Origin: a virus
Length of the DNA stretch: 64,000 bases
IMG/VR virus record: IMGVR_UViG_3300030419_004954
Span: 1 to 64,000 of that record
Reading direction: 5' to 3' (one strand)
Shown: in pieces, positions 43,837-51,036 of the stretch
How positions within the stretch are numbered: the first letter of the stretch is position 1
Layout of the letters: every line of letters begins with the position of its first letter
The notes under the pieces: model-generated
The model's database searches: none
What the model was told of the DNA's origin: nothing
Seen by the model: the letters and a program-made list of their open reading frames with translations, nothing else
Position numbers and translations under genes: made by a program

Positions 43837-45795
43837 ATGGCTCCACGTAGAAAAATTAGAAATGGTAAGAACCCAAACAACCCTGAGAACGATTTATTTA
43901 AAGCGTTAACTCGTTTGTTTTCGGGACCAATAACCACGAGAAGAACAGAGACAGGCCGACAACTCAGACGCAGACACTTAGACAGATACGCAAGTCAGTT
44001 TAAGTCTGCAAGTGGTAAACAATTTAAGAAATTAGATTACAATACCCCAATGGCCCAACTGACGATTAACGCAATGGCCAACAGAGCCCGTACTGAACGG
44101 TACGTAGATTTTGATGAGATGGAGTATACTCCAGAAATAGCGTCTTCATTGGACATATACGCTGATGAAATGACTACACATTCGGCATTACAGCCAATGT
44201 TGAGGATAAATTGCTCTAATGACGAGATAAAATCGATATTAGATAACCTATATCACAATGTGCTAAACATAAATTACAATCTTTTCAGCTGGTGTCGAAC
44301 GATGTGTAAATACGGAGATCTGTTTTTATATATGGATATTGATGAAAAGATGGGCATACAAAACGTAATTGGTATACCTCCGCAAGAAGTTGAGAGATTA
44401 GAAGGCGAAGACCCAATGAATCCCAACTACGTTCAATATCAATGGAACTCAGCAGGTATGACCTTTGAGAACTGGCAAGTCGCCCACTTCCGAGTGCTTG
44501 GTAACGATCGGTTCCAACCATACGGAACTTCTGTCCTCGAACCCGCTCGTCGCATTTGGAGACAACTTACAATGCTTGAGGACGCAATGATGGCTTATCG
44601 TATCGTCCGAGCACCAGAAAGACGACTTTTTAAAATTGATGTTGGTAACATTGCTCCTGAAGATGTAGAGCAATACATGCAGAAGGTAATGACTCAGATG
44701 AAGCGTCATCAAGTCGTTGACCCAACAACTGGACGTGTCGATCTACGTTATAATCCTTTATCAGTTGAAGAAGATTACTTCATCCCCGTCCGTGGTGGTA
44801 CTGCCTCAGACATCACGAACCTCCCCGGCTCTTCATATAATGGCGGGATTGACGATGTGAAGTATCTCCGCGACAAATTATTTTCCGCGCTAAAAATTCC
44901 CCAATCTTATCTCTCGATGGGAGAAGGGGCAACCGAGGACAAAACGACCCTCGCTCAAAAAGATATTCGATTCGCAAGAACGATCCAAAGACTACAGCGT
45001 GTTGCTGTTTCAGAGTTGGAAAAGATTGGAATTATCCATCTGTTCACTCTTGGATTCCGTGGAGATGATTTACTTAACTTCAGTCTCTCCTTGAACAACC
45101 CATCAAAGATTGCAGAACTTCAAGAACTCGAACACTGGAAACAGAAATTCGACGTTGCAGGTGCTGCGACTGAAGGATTCTTTTCTAAGAGATGGCTTGC
45201 CGAACACATGTTCGGACTATCTGCCGAGGAGTTTGTGCGAAACCAAAGAGAACTGTTCTTCGATAAAAAATACGCTGCTGCTCTTGAAGCCGCAGGTCAA
45301 CCTGATGAAGAAGGCGCCGCCGCTGGTGGTGGAGGCAAGACTCCTGATCTTGGCGATGCAGGTGGTGGACTAGGCGATCTTGATCTAGGCGATGACGATA
45401 CACCCACAACACCTGAGCCTGATGCTGGTGCCGACGCTGGTGGCGGAGACGATGAAGAGCCGACTCTTCTCGCAGAGCCCCCCGCAAAAAGAGATGATGA
45501 TGCTCGACCGAAGAAACGAGGTCCATATAAAAGACACCAGAAGTCTTACGACAAAGGCGGTCGCACTAAGAGTTATAAAAACATGGCCACAAGTGGCGAA
45601 GTTCGCGGCTCAACCGCAAGAACAAAGTTCCCCGGATATCAAGGACCCGGAGGTCTTTATACGCTCGGTAAAGGAATAGTGGAGGAAAATTCACAAACCG
45701 AGGATTTGGAAGAGCAAAAACTATTTAACATTAGCAATGATGTAAAAACATTACTAGAAAGTTTAGCAAACAGGGAAGATGAGCATGAAACATAA
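43837..45795 (+). CDS. Portal protein (gp20-like)
   Basis: The 652-residue protein shows the T4 gp20 family features: RYVDFDEMEYTPEIASSLDIYADE, FSWCRTMCKYGDLFLYMDID, VAHFRVLGNDRFQPYG, APERRLFKIDVGN, and YFIPVRGG followed by KLFSALKIPQSYLS. Twelve copies would form the head vertex through which DNA enters. The last 150 or so residues are unusual: an Asp/Gly/Ala low-complexity stretch and a basic KKRGPYKRH segment follow the conserved core. A late start for the next gene lies in its last 17 bases. Confidence 0.95.
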   Translation: MAPRRKIRNGKNPNNPENDLFKALTRLFSGPITTRRTETGRQLRRRHLDRYASQFKSASGKQFKKLDYNTPMAQLTINAMANRARTERYVDFDEMEYTPEIASSLDIYADEMTTHSALQPMLRINCSNDEIKSILDNLYHNVLNINYNLFSWCRTMCKYGDLFLYMDIDEKMGIQNVIGIPPQEVERLEGEDPMNPNYVQYQWNSAGMTFENWQVAHFRVLGNDRFQPYGTSVLEPARRIWRQLTMLEDAMMAYRIVRAPERRLFKIDVGNIAPEDVEQYMQKVMTQMKRHQVVDPTTGRVDLRYNPLSVEEDYFIPVRGGTASDITNLPGSSYNGGIDDVKYLRDKLFSALKIPQSYLSMGEGATEDKTTLAQKDIRFARTIQRLQRVAVSELEKIGIIHLFTLGFRGDDLLNFSLSLNNPSKIAELQELEHWKQKFDVAGAATEGFFSKRWLAEHMFGLSAEEFVRNQRELFFDKKYAAALEAAGQPDEEGAAAGGGGKTPDLGDAGGGLGDLDLGDDDTPTTPEPDAGADAGGGDDEEPTLLAEPPAKRDDDARPKKRGPYKRHQKSYDKGGRTKSYKNMATSGEVRGSTARTKFPGYQGPGGLYTLGKGIVEENSQTEDLEEQKLFNISNDVKTLLESLANREDEHET

Positions 45796-46588
45796 TAAGA
45801 AAAGAAATACCGCTTTTCTTTACGAATGCTTGGTAAAAGAACTAACCAAAGCCGTCGTAAGAAACGATAACCAAACCAAGGAAAAATTGGTCGAAGTTTT
45901 AAAAGAAAATTTCAAAAATGGATCAATTCTAAAACGAGAATTAGACATTTACAATTCACTTTTAGAAGGCACCGGCGAAGCGGAATATTCTCGATCACTT
46001 CGAGTAATATATGAGATCAAAAAAGATTTTGATAATCTCGACAGAAAAGAAGTGTTCAATGCTCAGACTGGTCTAATAAAACAAATGAACGAATCATTTA
46101 ATTCAGCCATTTGGTCAAGCTTTCTTCCAAATTATAAAAACATAGCCACAGCAGGAATGTTTTTTAATCAAAATAAATTACCGGCAAAGAAGCGATTGTT
46201 AATTGAAAACCGAGTAGTGCAATTTCGTCAAGCTCGTTTGGTTGAATCCAAAATGGAGCATGTCGATAACTTAACATATAAAACATTTGTTAATAAGTTT
46301 AACAAGACTTATGGAGAACACTTGAGACCCGAACAAAGAGAGTTGCTCACGAACTTCATTATATCTTTTTCAGACAACGGTCTTGGGCTAAAGAGCTACA
46401 TTAACGAGGAGATCCATCGTCTTAGATCTTCTCTTCAAACTCTTAACGAAAGCATGCATAGCCAAAATGCCTCAAAAGTTGTTGAAAAACTCAATAGTTT
46501 TGGTGAAAGACAAATAGACGAACAAATGCTTAGGGATTTGTTTTACATTCAAGATTTAGTGCATGAGGTAACAAAAAATGGCGATTAA
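45779..46588 (+). CDS. Head-assembly-associated protein, unknown
   Basis: The 269-residue protein is highly helical and charged. It opens KHNKKRNTAFLYECLVKELTKA, a start I recognise from proteins between portal and protease genes in related phages. Position matches that of prohead core genes (gp67/gp68 region in T4), but the sequence is not recognisably any of these. It overlaps the portal gene by 17 bases and the next gene by 11 bases. AGGGA lies just before the ATG. Function is inferred only from position. Confidence 0.45.
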   Translation: MSMKHNKKRNTAFLYECLVKELTKAVVRNDNQTKEKLVEVLKENFKNGSILKRELDIYNSLLEGTGEAEYSRSLRVIYEIKKDFDNLDRKEVFNAQTGLIKQMNESFNSAIWSSFLPNYKNIATAGMFFNQNKLPAKKRLLIENRVVQFRQARLVESKMEHVDNLTYKTFVNKFNKTYGEHLRPEQRELLTNFIISFSDNGLGLKSYINEEIHRLRSSLQTLNESMHSQNASKVVEKLNSFGERQIDEQMLRDLFYIQDLVHEVTKNGD

Positions 46589-47201
46589 TGTTAAAATTGA
46601 TGGTGGCTTCGAACCCGTTATTCAAGATAACAGTGTTACTGTTAGAGTTGACTCGTCACCCTCTGTTGGAGTCAAGATCATTGACCCTTATCTTCACGAG
46701 ATAAAGTTTAAACTTAACATGCGTCGTTCAATGAATGGCGACCTTATGATCTTCGATCACCCAGACATTGATATTGTTTACATGATCGAGAAAAAGAAAA
46801 TCGTTACATTTGCAAAAGATTTGATGTCTGATATGACTTACGGGACATCCAGCAGACTTTTGGAAAGACTTAGTAAAAAAGGTCTTCTAGTGTATGAATC
46901 AATTCAGGGCGGTAACGTTTATGGTTCTCTTGAGGGCAAGCTTCAGGAAGCCACTGATGATGACGCCAAAGATAAATATGTTGGCTTAGTGCTAAACCAA
47001 ATCTCAGAATGGATCGAGACCGAAAGACCTTACTTCAAAGCAGCACAACAATATGATGATCTGCTTGATACTAACTTTGCTGATCCACCCGATGACGAAA
47101 CCACTCGACTGGGTAAAGTACCACAAGAGGTGGAAAAAGGATCAATGATGCAAAGCTCACTATTTGGACCATATTATTATGGAAGGTACGTGTACGAATG
47201 A
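46578..47201 (+). CDS. Head-region protein, unknown
   Basis: The 207-residue protein has a beta-rich start (VTVRVDSSPSVGVKIIDPY) and an alpha-beta body with FKLNMRRSMNGDLMIFDHPDID, MIEKKKIVTF and a helix LLERLSKKGLLVYESIQGG. It contains no named motif. It is embedded between portal and protease genes with overlaps on both sides (ATGA at 47198), so it probably takes part in prohead assembly. I do not know its role. Confidence 0.45.
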   Translation: MAINVKIDGGFEPVIQDNSVTVRVDSSPSVGVKIIDPYLHEIKFKLNMRRSMNGDLMIFDHPDIDIVYMIEKKKIVTFAKDLMSDMTYGTSSRLLERLSKKGLLVYESIQGGNVYGSLEGKLQEATDDDAKDKYVGLVLNQISEWIETERPYFKAAQQYDDLLDTNFADPPDDETTRLGKVPQEVEKGSMMQSSLFGPYYYGRYVYE

Positions 47202-47545
47202 ACGTAAATTTTTTACAACTTGATGTTGGTTGGTTGTGGTTTATTCTGGCTGCATACGGACTAACTCAAATTCTTGTATATAGCTCGATCTTTGCTCAGA
47301 TCAGACCTGCTAAAGATGCATACCGAGGATGGGGTAAAGTTTGGCATTGTCCTATGTGCATGGGATTTTGGGTGGGAGCGCTTTTGTTTACGCTAAACGG
47401 CTTCACAGAACTATTTACATTTGATTACACATTTGCTAATTTTTTAATTTGTGGATGGATTTCATCAGGAACATCGTATTTTATAAGCATGCTTGTGAAT
47501 GATGATGGTATTAAAATAAACAAAGGAGCGAAAAATGATGACTAA
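47198..47545 (+). CDS. Membrane protein, DUF1360-like
   Basis: The 115-residue protein has about three hydrophobic segments (residues about 11-33, 50-68 and 78-100). The second opens with HCPMCMGFWVG, the CxxC-x-GFW signature I associate with DUF1360 membrane proteins, which occur in Bacillus (YjcA) and many phages. Function is unknown. Its presence in the head-assembly block is odd but may be related to membrane-associated prohead assembly. A short frame starts inside its last 11 bases. Confidence 0.6.
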   Translation: MNVNFLQLDVGWLWFILAAYGLTQILVYSSIFAQIRPAKDAYRGWGKVWHCPMCMGFWVGALLFTLNGFTELFTFDYTFANFLICGWISSGTSYFISMLVNDDGIKINKGAKNDD

Positions 47546-47591
47546 GAAATGGATGCTACAACCAGTTCGTCGTTGTTGCAGCGGCTCTTAA
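47535..47591 (+). CDS. Possible 18-residue peptide ORF
   Basis: ATG 47535, placed 7 bases after AGGAG (47523-47527), opens an 18-codon frame ending TAA 47591: MMTKKWMLQPVRRCCSGS. The product is basic and carries a CC pair. It sits between the membrane protein and the prohead protease gene, which has a poor Shine-Dalgarno site. It could be a translated leader or a real micro-protein; with so few codons I cannot tell. Confidence 0.35.
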   Translation: MMTKKWMLQPVRRCCSGS

Positions 47592-47596
47592 CTCGG

Positions 47597-47611
47597 GCGG
47601 GAAAGACCCGC
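47597..47611 (+). promoter_or_regulatory. Small GC hairpin before the protease gene
   Basis: GCGGG AAAGA CCCGC forms a perfect 5-base stem with a 5-base loop, 18 bases before the protease ATG at 47630. No T-run follows (ATTATTTG), so it is not a typical terminator. It may tune translation or be an RNA-processing site. Confidence 0.4.
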
Positions 47612-47629
47612 ATTATTTGAGAATACAAT

Positions 47630-48238
47630 ATGTCTAAAAGATTATTAACAGAATTTTATGAACTATGCCCCGATGGTATGTGTCCCGATCTTCTTACCGA
47701 AAGAGAGAAGAAAGAGATCGCCAACGGAGCTATGTATTTGACCGGTCGTATCCAAACTGCCGATAAGCAGAACGGAAACGGTCGTGTTTATCCTTACGAG
47801 GTTCTAAAGCGCGAGATAGACAATTATAAAAAAGTTGTTGAAGACAATCGTGCTTGTGGAGAACTCGACCACCCAGATGACTCAGTAGTCAATCTAAAGA
47901 ATGTGTCGCACATGGTTGTTGATTGCTGGTGGGAAGGAAAGGATGTTATGGGCAAGATGAAAATTCTTGACACCCCTTCTGGACAAACAGTCAAGGGGCT
48001 TATTAATTCTGGTGTAAAACTGGGGATCTCATCTCGTGGTCTCGGATCAGTAAGAGAAAGCATGGGCAAGACTGTCGTCGAAAGCGACTTTCAACTCATT
48101 TGCTTTGATATTGTTTCCGAACCTTCAACACCAGACGCTTTTGTTTATCCAGAGAATAAAGGCGGTTCCCCAATACGGATGCGAGAAAACAAAGAAAACA
48201 AGATCGACAATCTATTTACCAAGATCTTGGGAGATTAA
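47630..48238 (+). CDS. Prohead core protease (gp21-like)
   Basis: The 202-residue protein belongs to the T4 gp21/herpesvirus assemblin-like serine proteases. It has GRIQTADKQNGNGRVYP, a His in GELDHP (His81), the Ser in LGISSRGLGSV (Ser134/135) and FDIVSEPSTPDAFV (Asp160). It would cleave scaffold and capsid N-termini after Glu during head maturation. The likely substrates are encoded downstream at 56908 and 58111. The ATG at 47630 is preceded only by GAGAATACA, a weak ribosome site. The gene is followed without a gap by a small core-like gene. Confidence 0.92.
   Translation: MSKRLLTEFYELCPDGMCPDLLTEREKKEIANGAMYLTGRIQTADKQNGNGRVYPYEVLKREIDNYKKVVEDNRACGELDHPDDSVVNLKNVSHMVVDCWWEGKDVMGKMKILDTPSGQTVKGLINSGVKLGISSRGLGSVRESMGKTVVESDFQLICFDIVSEPSTPDAFVYPENKGGSPIRMRENKENKIDNLFTKILGD
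48212..48218 (+). promoter_or_regulatory. Possible late-promoter element (CTATTTA)
   Basis: AATCTATTTACCAAGAT lies in the last codons of the protease gene, 27 bases before the next start at 48239. The spacing equals that of the copies at 9528 and 48869, but it falls in coding sequence and could be chance. Confidence 0.3.
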
Positions 48239-48661
48239 ATGAACAAGAGCGAATTAAAAAAAGTTTTAAAACCATTGATTAAAGAGTGCATCAAAGAAGT
48301 AATGTTCGAGGATGGAACTCTTTCCTCTATTATTGCCGAAGTTATGAAAGGCACAAACGTTATGTCCGCTCAGCCAATAGTTGAGAGCAGACAAGTAACC
48401 CAGCCACAATCTCGACTGGAAACTGATGAGGAAGCAAAAGCGCGGTTGACCAACAAGAAAAGACAACTTATGGATTCAATCGGCAATGATGCTTATAATG
48501 GTATTAATCTCTTTGAGGGAACCACTCCAACCTCAGCTCAAACAAGTGGCCACAATCAAGGCGCACTTAGTGGAGTATCTCCCGGTGACCCCGGAGTGGA
48601 CATAAGCAACTTAATGAACAAGACATCAGCCATCTGGCAGAAGATGAACGAGAAAAAATAA
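48239..48661 (+). CDS. Small core-like protein, unknown
   Basis: The 140-residue protein starts MNKSELKKVLKPLIKECIKEV, an amphipathic helix like that at 41393, followed by Gln/Ser/Thr-rich sequence and a helical end (NLMNKTSAIWQKMNEKK). It lies between the protease and the bS21 gene with 0-1 base junctions. The location suggests an internal core or scaffold component that might be processed by the protease. There is no named domain. Confidence 0.45.
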   Translation: MNKSELKKVLKPLIKECIKEVMFEDGTLSSIIAEVMKGTNVMSAQPIVESRQVTQPQSRLETDEEAKARLTNKKRQLMDSIGNDAYNGINLFEGTTPTSAQTSGHNQGALSGVSPGDPGVDISNLMNKTSAIWQKMNEKK

Positions 48662-48867
48662 TGGGATACAACTACGAATACAAACTAAGAAAAGGTGAAT
48701 CAGTTGAGAGAGCCGTAAAGAAGTTTTCTAGAAAGTGTAAGAAGCTGGGCATCATCCAAGATGTTAGAGATAGACGGCACTACCAAAAACCTTCGGTCAA
48801 AAAAAGATTAGCCAAAAAAAGGGCTATCGCTCGTCATCGCAAAGAGATGGCGAAAAGACGCCGTTAA
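48661..48867 (+). CDS. Ribosomal protein bS21 homologue
   Basis: The 68-residue protein matches bacterial S21 in length and layout: GESVERAVKKFSRKCKKLGI, then DVRDRRHYQKPSVKKR and a strongly basic tail. Cellular S21 binds the 30S platform near the anti-Shine-Dalgarno region and helps initiation; phage copies have been reported from aquatic phages and can enter host ribosomes. The ATG overlaps the previous stop (TAATG), making it the last gene of the terminase-portal-protease run. A candidate late promoter begins 2 bases after it. Assignment is strong. Confidence 0.93.
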   Translation: MGYNYEYKLRKGESVERAVKKFSRKCKKLGIIQDVRDRRHYQKPSVKKRLAKKRAIARHRKEMAKRRR

Positions 48868-48868
48868 A

Positions 48869-48875
48869 CTATTTA
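48869..48875 (+). promoter_or_regulatory. Candidate late promoter (CTATTTA)
   Basis: AAACTATTTAATACGATAGG fills most of the 28-base gap after the bS21 gene, 27 bases before the ATG at 48896. CTATTTA is followed by a TACGAT that resembles the TATGAT of the copies at 29757 and 60934. Confidence 0.5.
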
Positions 48876-48895
48876 ATACGATAGGAGATTAGAAT

Positions 48896-49315
48896 ATGGG
48901 TTATCAAAACATTTACACCGCCGGTCTAAACAATGTTGGATCATACGAGGTATCCGGTGTACCTTATGCAACTGGTAGTATTGATGCTAGTGGTGGCGTG
49001 TTGATTAACTTTCCCACTGTTACTCGATGGGTTGTTGTTCATTATTCTGCTTCAGACTCCGGAAATCCTGATTTGAAACTCGGCTTCAGCGAAAACGGTG
49101 TTGGCTCAGTAGAAGAAAATTACTTTTTCGCAATGAAGCCAAATACTACAAGTCCGCGTTTTGAACTCAAACTCACTGAGTTGGCTCTGTTTGGGGGTGA
49201 TGCCGGTGAACAAGGCGTCTCCGTAATGGCGGGGCTCACATACATACCTACATTAAGGCTCGATTCAATCGGCCCTTCAGGATCTAACTGGTCTGGTTCT
49301 ATCGGAGTAGGTTAA
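48896..49315 (+). CDS. Small virion-type protein ahead of the fibre block
   Basis: The 139-residue protein is Gly/Ser/Thr-rich and beta-like: YQNIYTAGLNNVGSYEVSG, RWVVVHYSASDSG, FELKLTELALFGG. The style fits a capsid decoration or fibre-attachment protein. It heads the fibre block behind a candidate late promoter and ATAGGAG. Its stop overlaps the next ATG by one base. I cannot choose between head and tail. Confidence 0.45.
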   Translation: MGYQNIYTAGLNNVGSYEVSGVPYATGSIDASGGVLINFPTVTRWVVVHYSASDSGNPDLKLGFSENGVGSVEENYFFAMKPNTTSPRFELKLTELALFGGDAGEQGVSVMAGLTYIPTLRLDSIGPSGSNWSGSIGVG

Positions 49316-49944
49316 TGGGTGAATTTGGATGGGCCTATATTACTTGCGACGATCAAGTTGGTAACGCCACTGGTCCAACAGGATCTCTTCAATTCCACCA
49401 TGCTGGACAAGAGATTACTGGTTCCGATTATTTGGTTTTCAAAACGGGATCATCACCTTTTTCACTTGATCTAACTGGTACACTAAACGTTAGTGGAACC
49501 ATTAATGCCGATATTATGAATATCGCGGTTACTAACAAAAACGTTATTAACCTTTCGGCTTCGGGTGATACAAAATTTGGAAACACCGTAAACGATAGTC
49601 ATGTATTCACAGGAAGCGTGTTTGTAACAGGCGGAGTAACCTTTAATTACTACAAGGTTACATCAGCAACATACGCAATTACGCCAACAGATTATATATT
49701 GGGCATATCTGGATCTGGTTACATAAGCCTAACTCTGCCCACATTCAGCTCATATAAAGGAAGATTCATAACTATCAAAGATGAATTTGACTTTTCTGGA
49801 TCTGGACGTCCCGCTATTCACCCAATCGCAATAACGGCATCCAGTGGCTTGTTAGACGGTAATGGTACTTACGAAATATCTAATGGTGACTTTGCTGCCG
49901 TTAACTTATACTCTGATGGTACTACTGGGTGGTTTGTAGTCTAA
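49315..49944 (+). CDS. Fibre-like protein, short, with shared C-terminal module
   Basis: The 209-residue protein has a short N-terminal part followed by LNVSGTINADIMNIAVTNK, SASGDTKFGN and HVFTGSVFVTGG, then a C-terminal knob-like domain (YILGISGSGYISLTLP ... YSDGTTGWFVV). The same order recurs in the 320-residue gene that follows. The N-V-SG-x-I-x-A and FGN-x2-x-D-x-H repeats are usual in phage fibre shafts. It probably trimerises as part of a tail or head fibre. Confidence 0.55.
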   Translation: MGEFGWAYITCDDQVGNATGPTGSLQFHHAGQEITGSDYLVFKTGSSPFSLDLTGTLNVSGTINADIMNIAVTNKNVINLSASGDTKFGNTVNDSHVFTGSVFVTGGVTFNYYKVTSATYAITPTDYILGISGSGYISLTLPTFSSYKGRFITIKDEFDFSGSGRPAIHPIAITASSGLLDGNGTYEISNGDFAAVNLYSDGTTGWFVV

Positions 49945-49962
49945 ATATTATAGGAGAAAATA

Positions 49963-50925
49963 ATGTCCTATAACCTATTGTCCGCCAGTGTTACAATGCC
50001 GACCACATATAACGGCGACACTGCTATTAATCTGAGCAATGTCTACATGAGTGGTTCGATCGCCGGTGACGGCACCGGACTAATAAATGTAAACCACACT
50101 TTACAATCTAACACAAGCCCCGGAAGAATACCATTCTTTGATACAACAGAAGCAGTAGGCCCTCTTGGTAACCAGTTTAATACAAGGGGAGACCGAAACT
50201 TTACATTTAACCGATCTAATGGTGTTATGGCTCTTAATGGGACAGCCTCGTTAAGTGCAATAACTCTTAATAGTGCTTCCAGCGAAGTTGCGGTAACAAC
50301 AAAATATCTTGCACTGAACTCTAATGATGAAGTTGTTCTAACTTCTTCGGTAACAACCGGAGGACCAGTTAGTTCGCTTCAGTTTAGTACGGGGCCAACA
50401 GCGCTGTCTGGTTCTCCAATGATGACGTTTGATAATTCCAAGAACCTGTTGGCCTTAACTGGCTCAATAGAAGTATCGGGGTCTATAACAGCACATGAAT
50501 TAAACATTGTTGTAATCAATGAGAGAAAAATAAATCTTGATATCTCCGGTTCAACTATATTCGGTGATTCCTTGGACGATACTCACCAGTACACTGGGAG
50601 CATTTTGGTCAATGGAACGATTGTCAGAAGCCGTGTATCTGTAACTTCTAGCCCTTTTTCGATAGGTGCGACAAATTATTATGTTGGAGTTCGATCTGAT
50701 ACCATTGGTGCTGCCAGTACGATTAATCTCCCTGTGGCTAACACTTTACAGAATGGACAATCTCTGATTATAAAAGATGAAGGCGGATCTGCTCAAAGTT
50801 ACAATATTAAAATAACAGCCTCAGCAGCAGATTTAATTGATGGACAGTCAGAAATCTTTATAGAATCGCCATATGGTTCGGTGAACCTGTATACTGACGG
50901 ATCTAGTAAATATTTCATCTACTAG
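49963..50925 (+). CDS. Fibre-like protein with the same C-terminal module
   Basis: The 320-residue protein contains SIAGDGTGLINVNH, a motif common in aquatic phage fibres, and a C-terminal 160 or so residues collinear with the previous gene: IEVSGSITAHELNIVVINE, SGSTIFGDSLDDTHQYTGSI split over two strands, then YYVGVRSDT and VNLYTDGSSKYFIY. The two genes are diverged duplicates of one fibre module with different N-terminal parts. ATAGGAG precedes the ATG. It is a likely receptor-contact or fibre-shaft component. Confidence 0.6.
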   Translation: MSYNLLSASVTMPTTYNGDTAINLSNVYMSGSIAGDGTGLINVNHTLQSNTSPGRIPFFDTTEAVGPLGNQFNTRGDRNFTFNRSNGVMALNGTASLSAITLNSASSEVAVTTKYLALNSNDEVVLTSSVTTGGPVSSLQFSTGPTALSGSPMMTFDNSKNLLALTGSIEVSGSITAHELNIVVINERKINLDISGSTIFGDSLDDTHQYTGSILVNGTIVRSRVSVTSSPFSIGATNYYVGVRSDTIGAASTINLPVANTLQNGQSLIIKDEGGSAQSYNIKITASAADLIDGQSEIFIESPYGSVNLYTDGSSKYFIY

Positions 50926-50961
50926 CGCGTCGATTACAAGTTGGTTCCTCTAATTATAGTA

Positions 50962-51020
50962 GCGCCAAAGATGTTTGCGGATCCCGTATTCGTCGGTATC
51001 TTACGCCATGGCGCGTTTTT
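50962..51020 (+). terminator. Structured element/terminator before the 727-residue fibre gene
   Basis: GCGCCA (50962-50967) pairs with TGGCGC (51009-51014) and, inside it, AAGAT (50968-50972) with ATCTT (50998-51002), enclosing a GC-rich loop. GTTTTTA follows at once. It could be a rho-independent terminator separating the short fibre genes from the next one, or a structured 5' leader. The inner CGCCATGGCG palindrome offers an alternative fold. Outer and inner stems are separated on the right side by ACGCCA. Confidence 0.45.
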
Positions 51021-51036
51021 ATGGAGGATATAAATT

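Noticed and set aside
51004-51013. CGCCATGGCG perfect palindrome as a protein-binding operator.
   Set aside because: It is part of the larger pairing GCGCCA/TGGCGC that precedes a T-run; a terminator or RNA-fold explanation is simpler.
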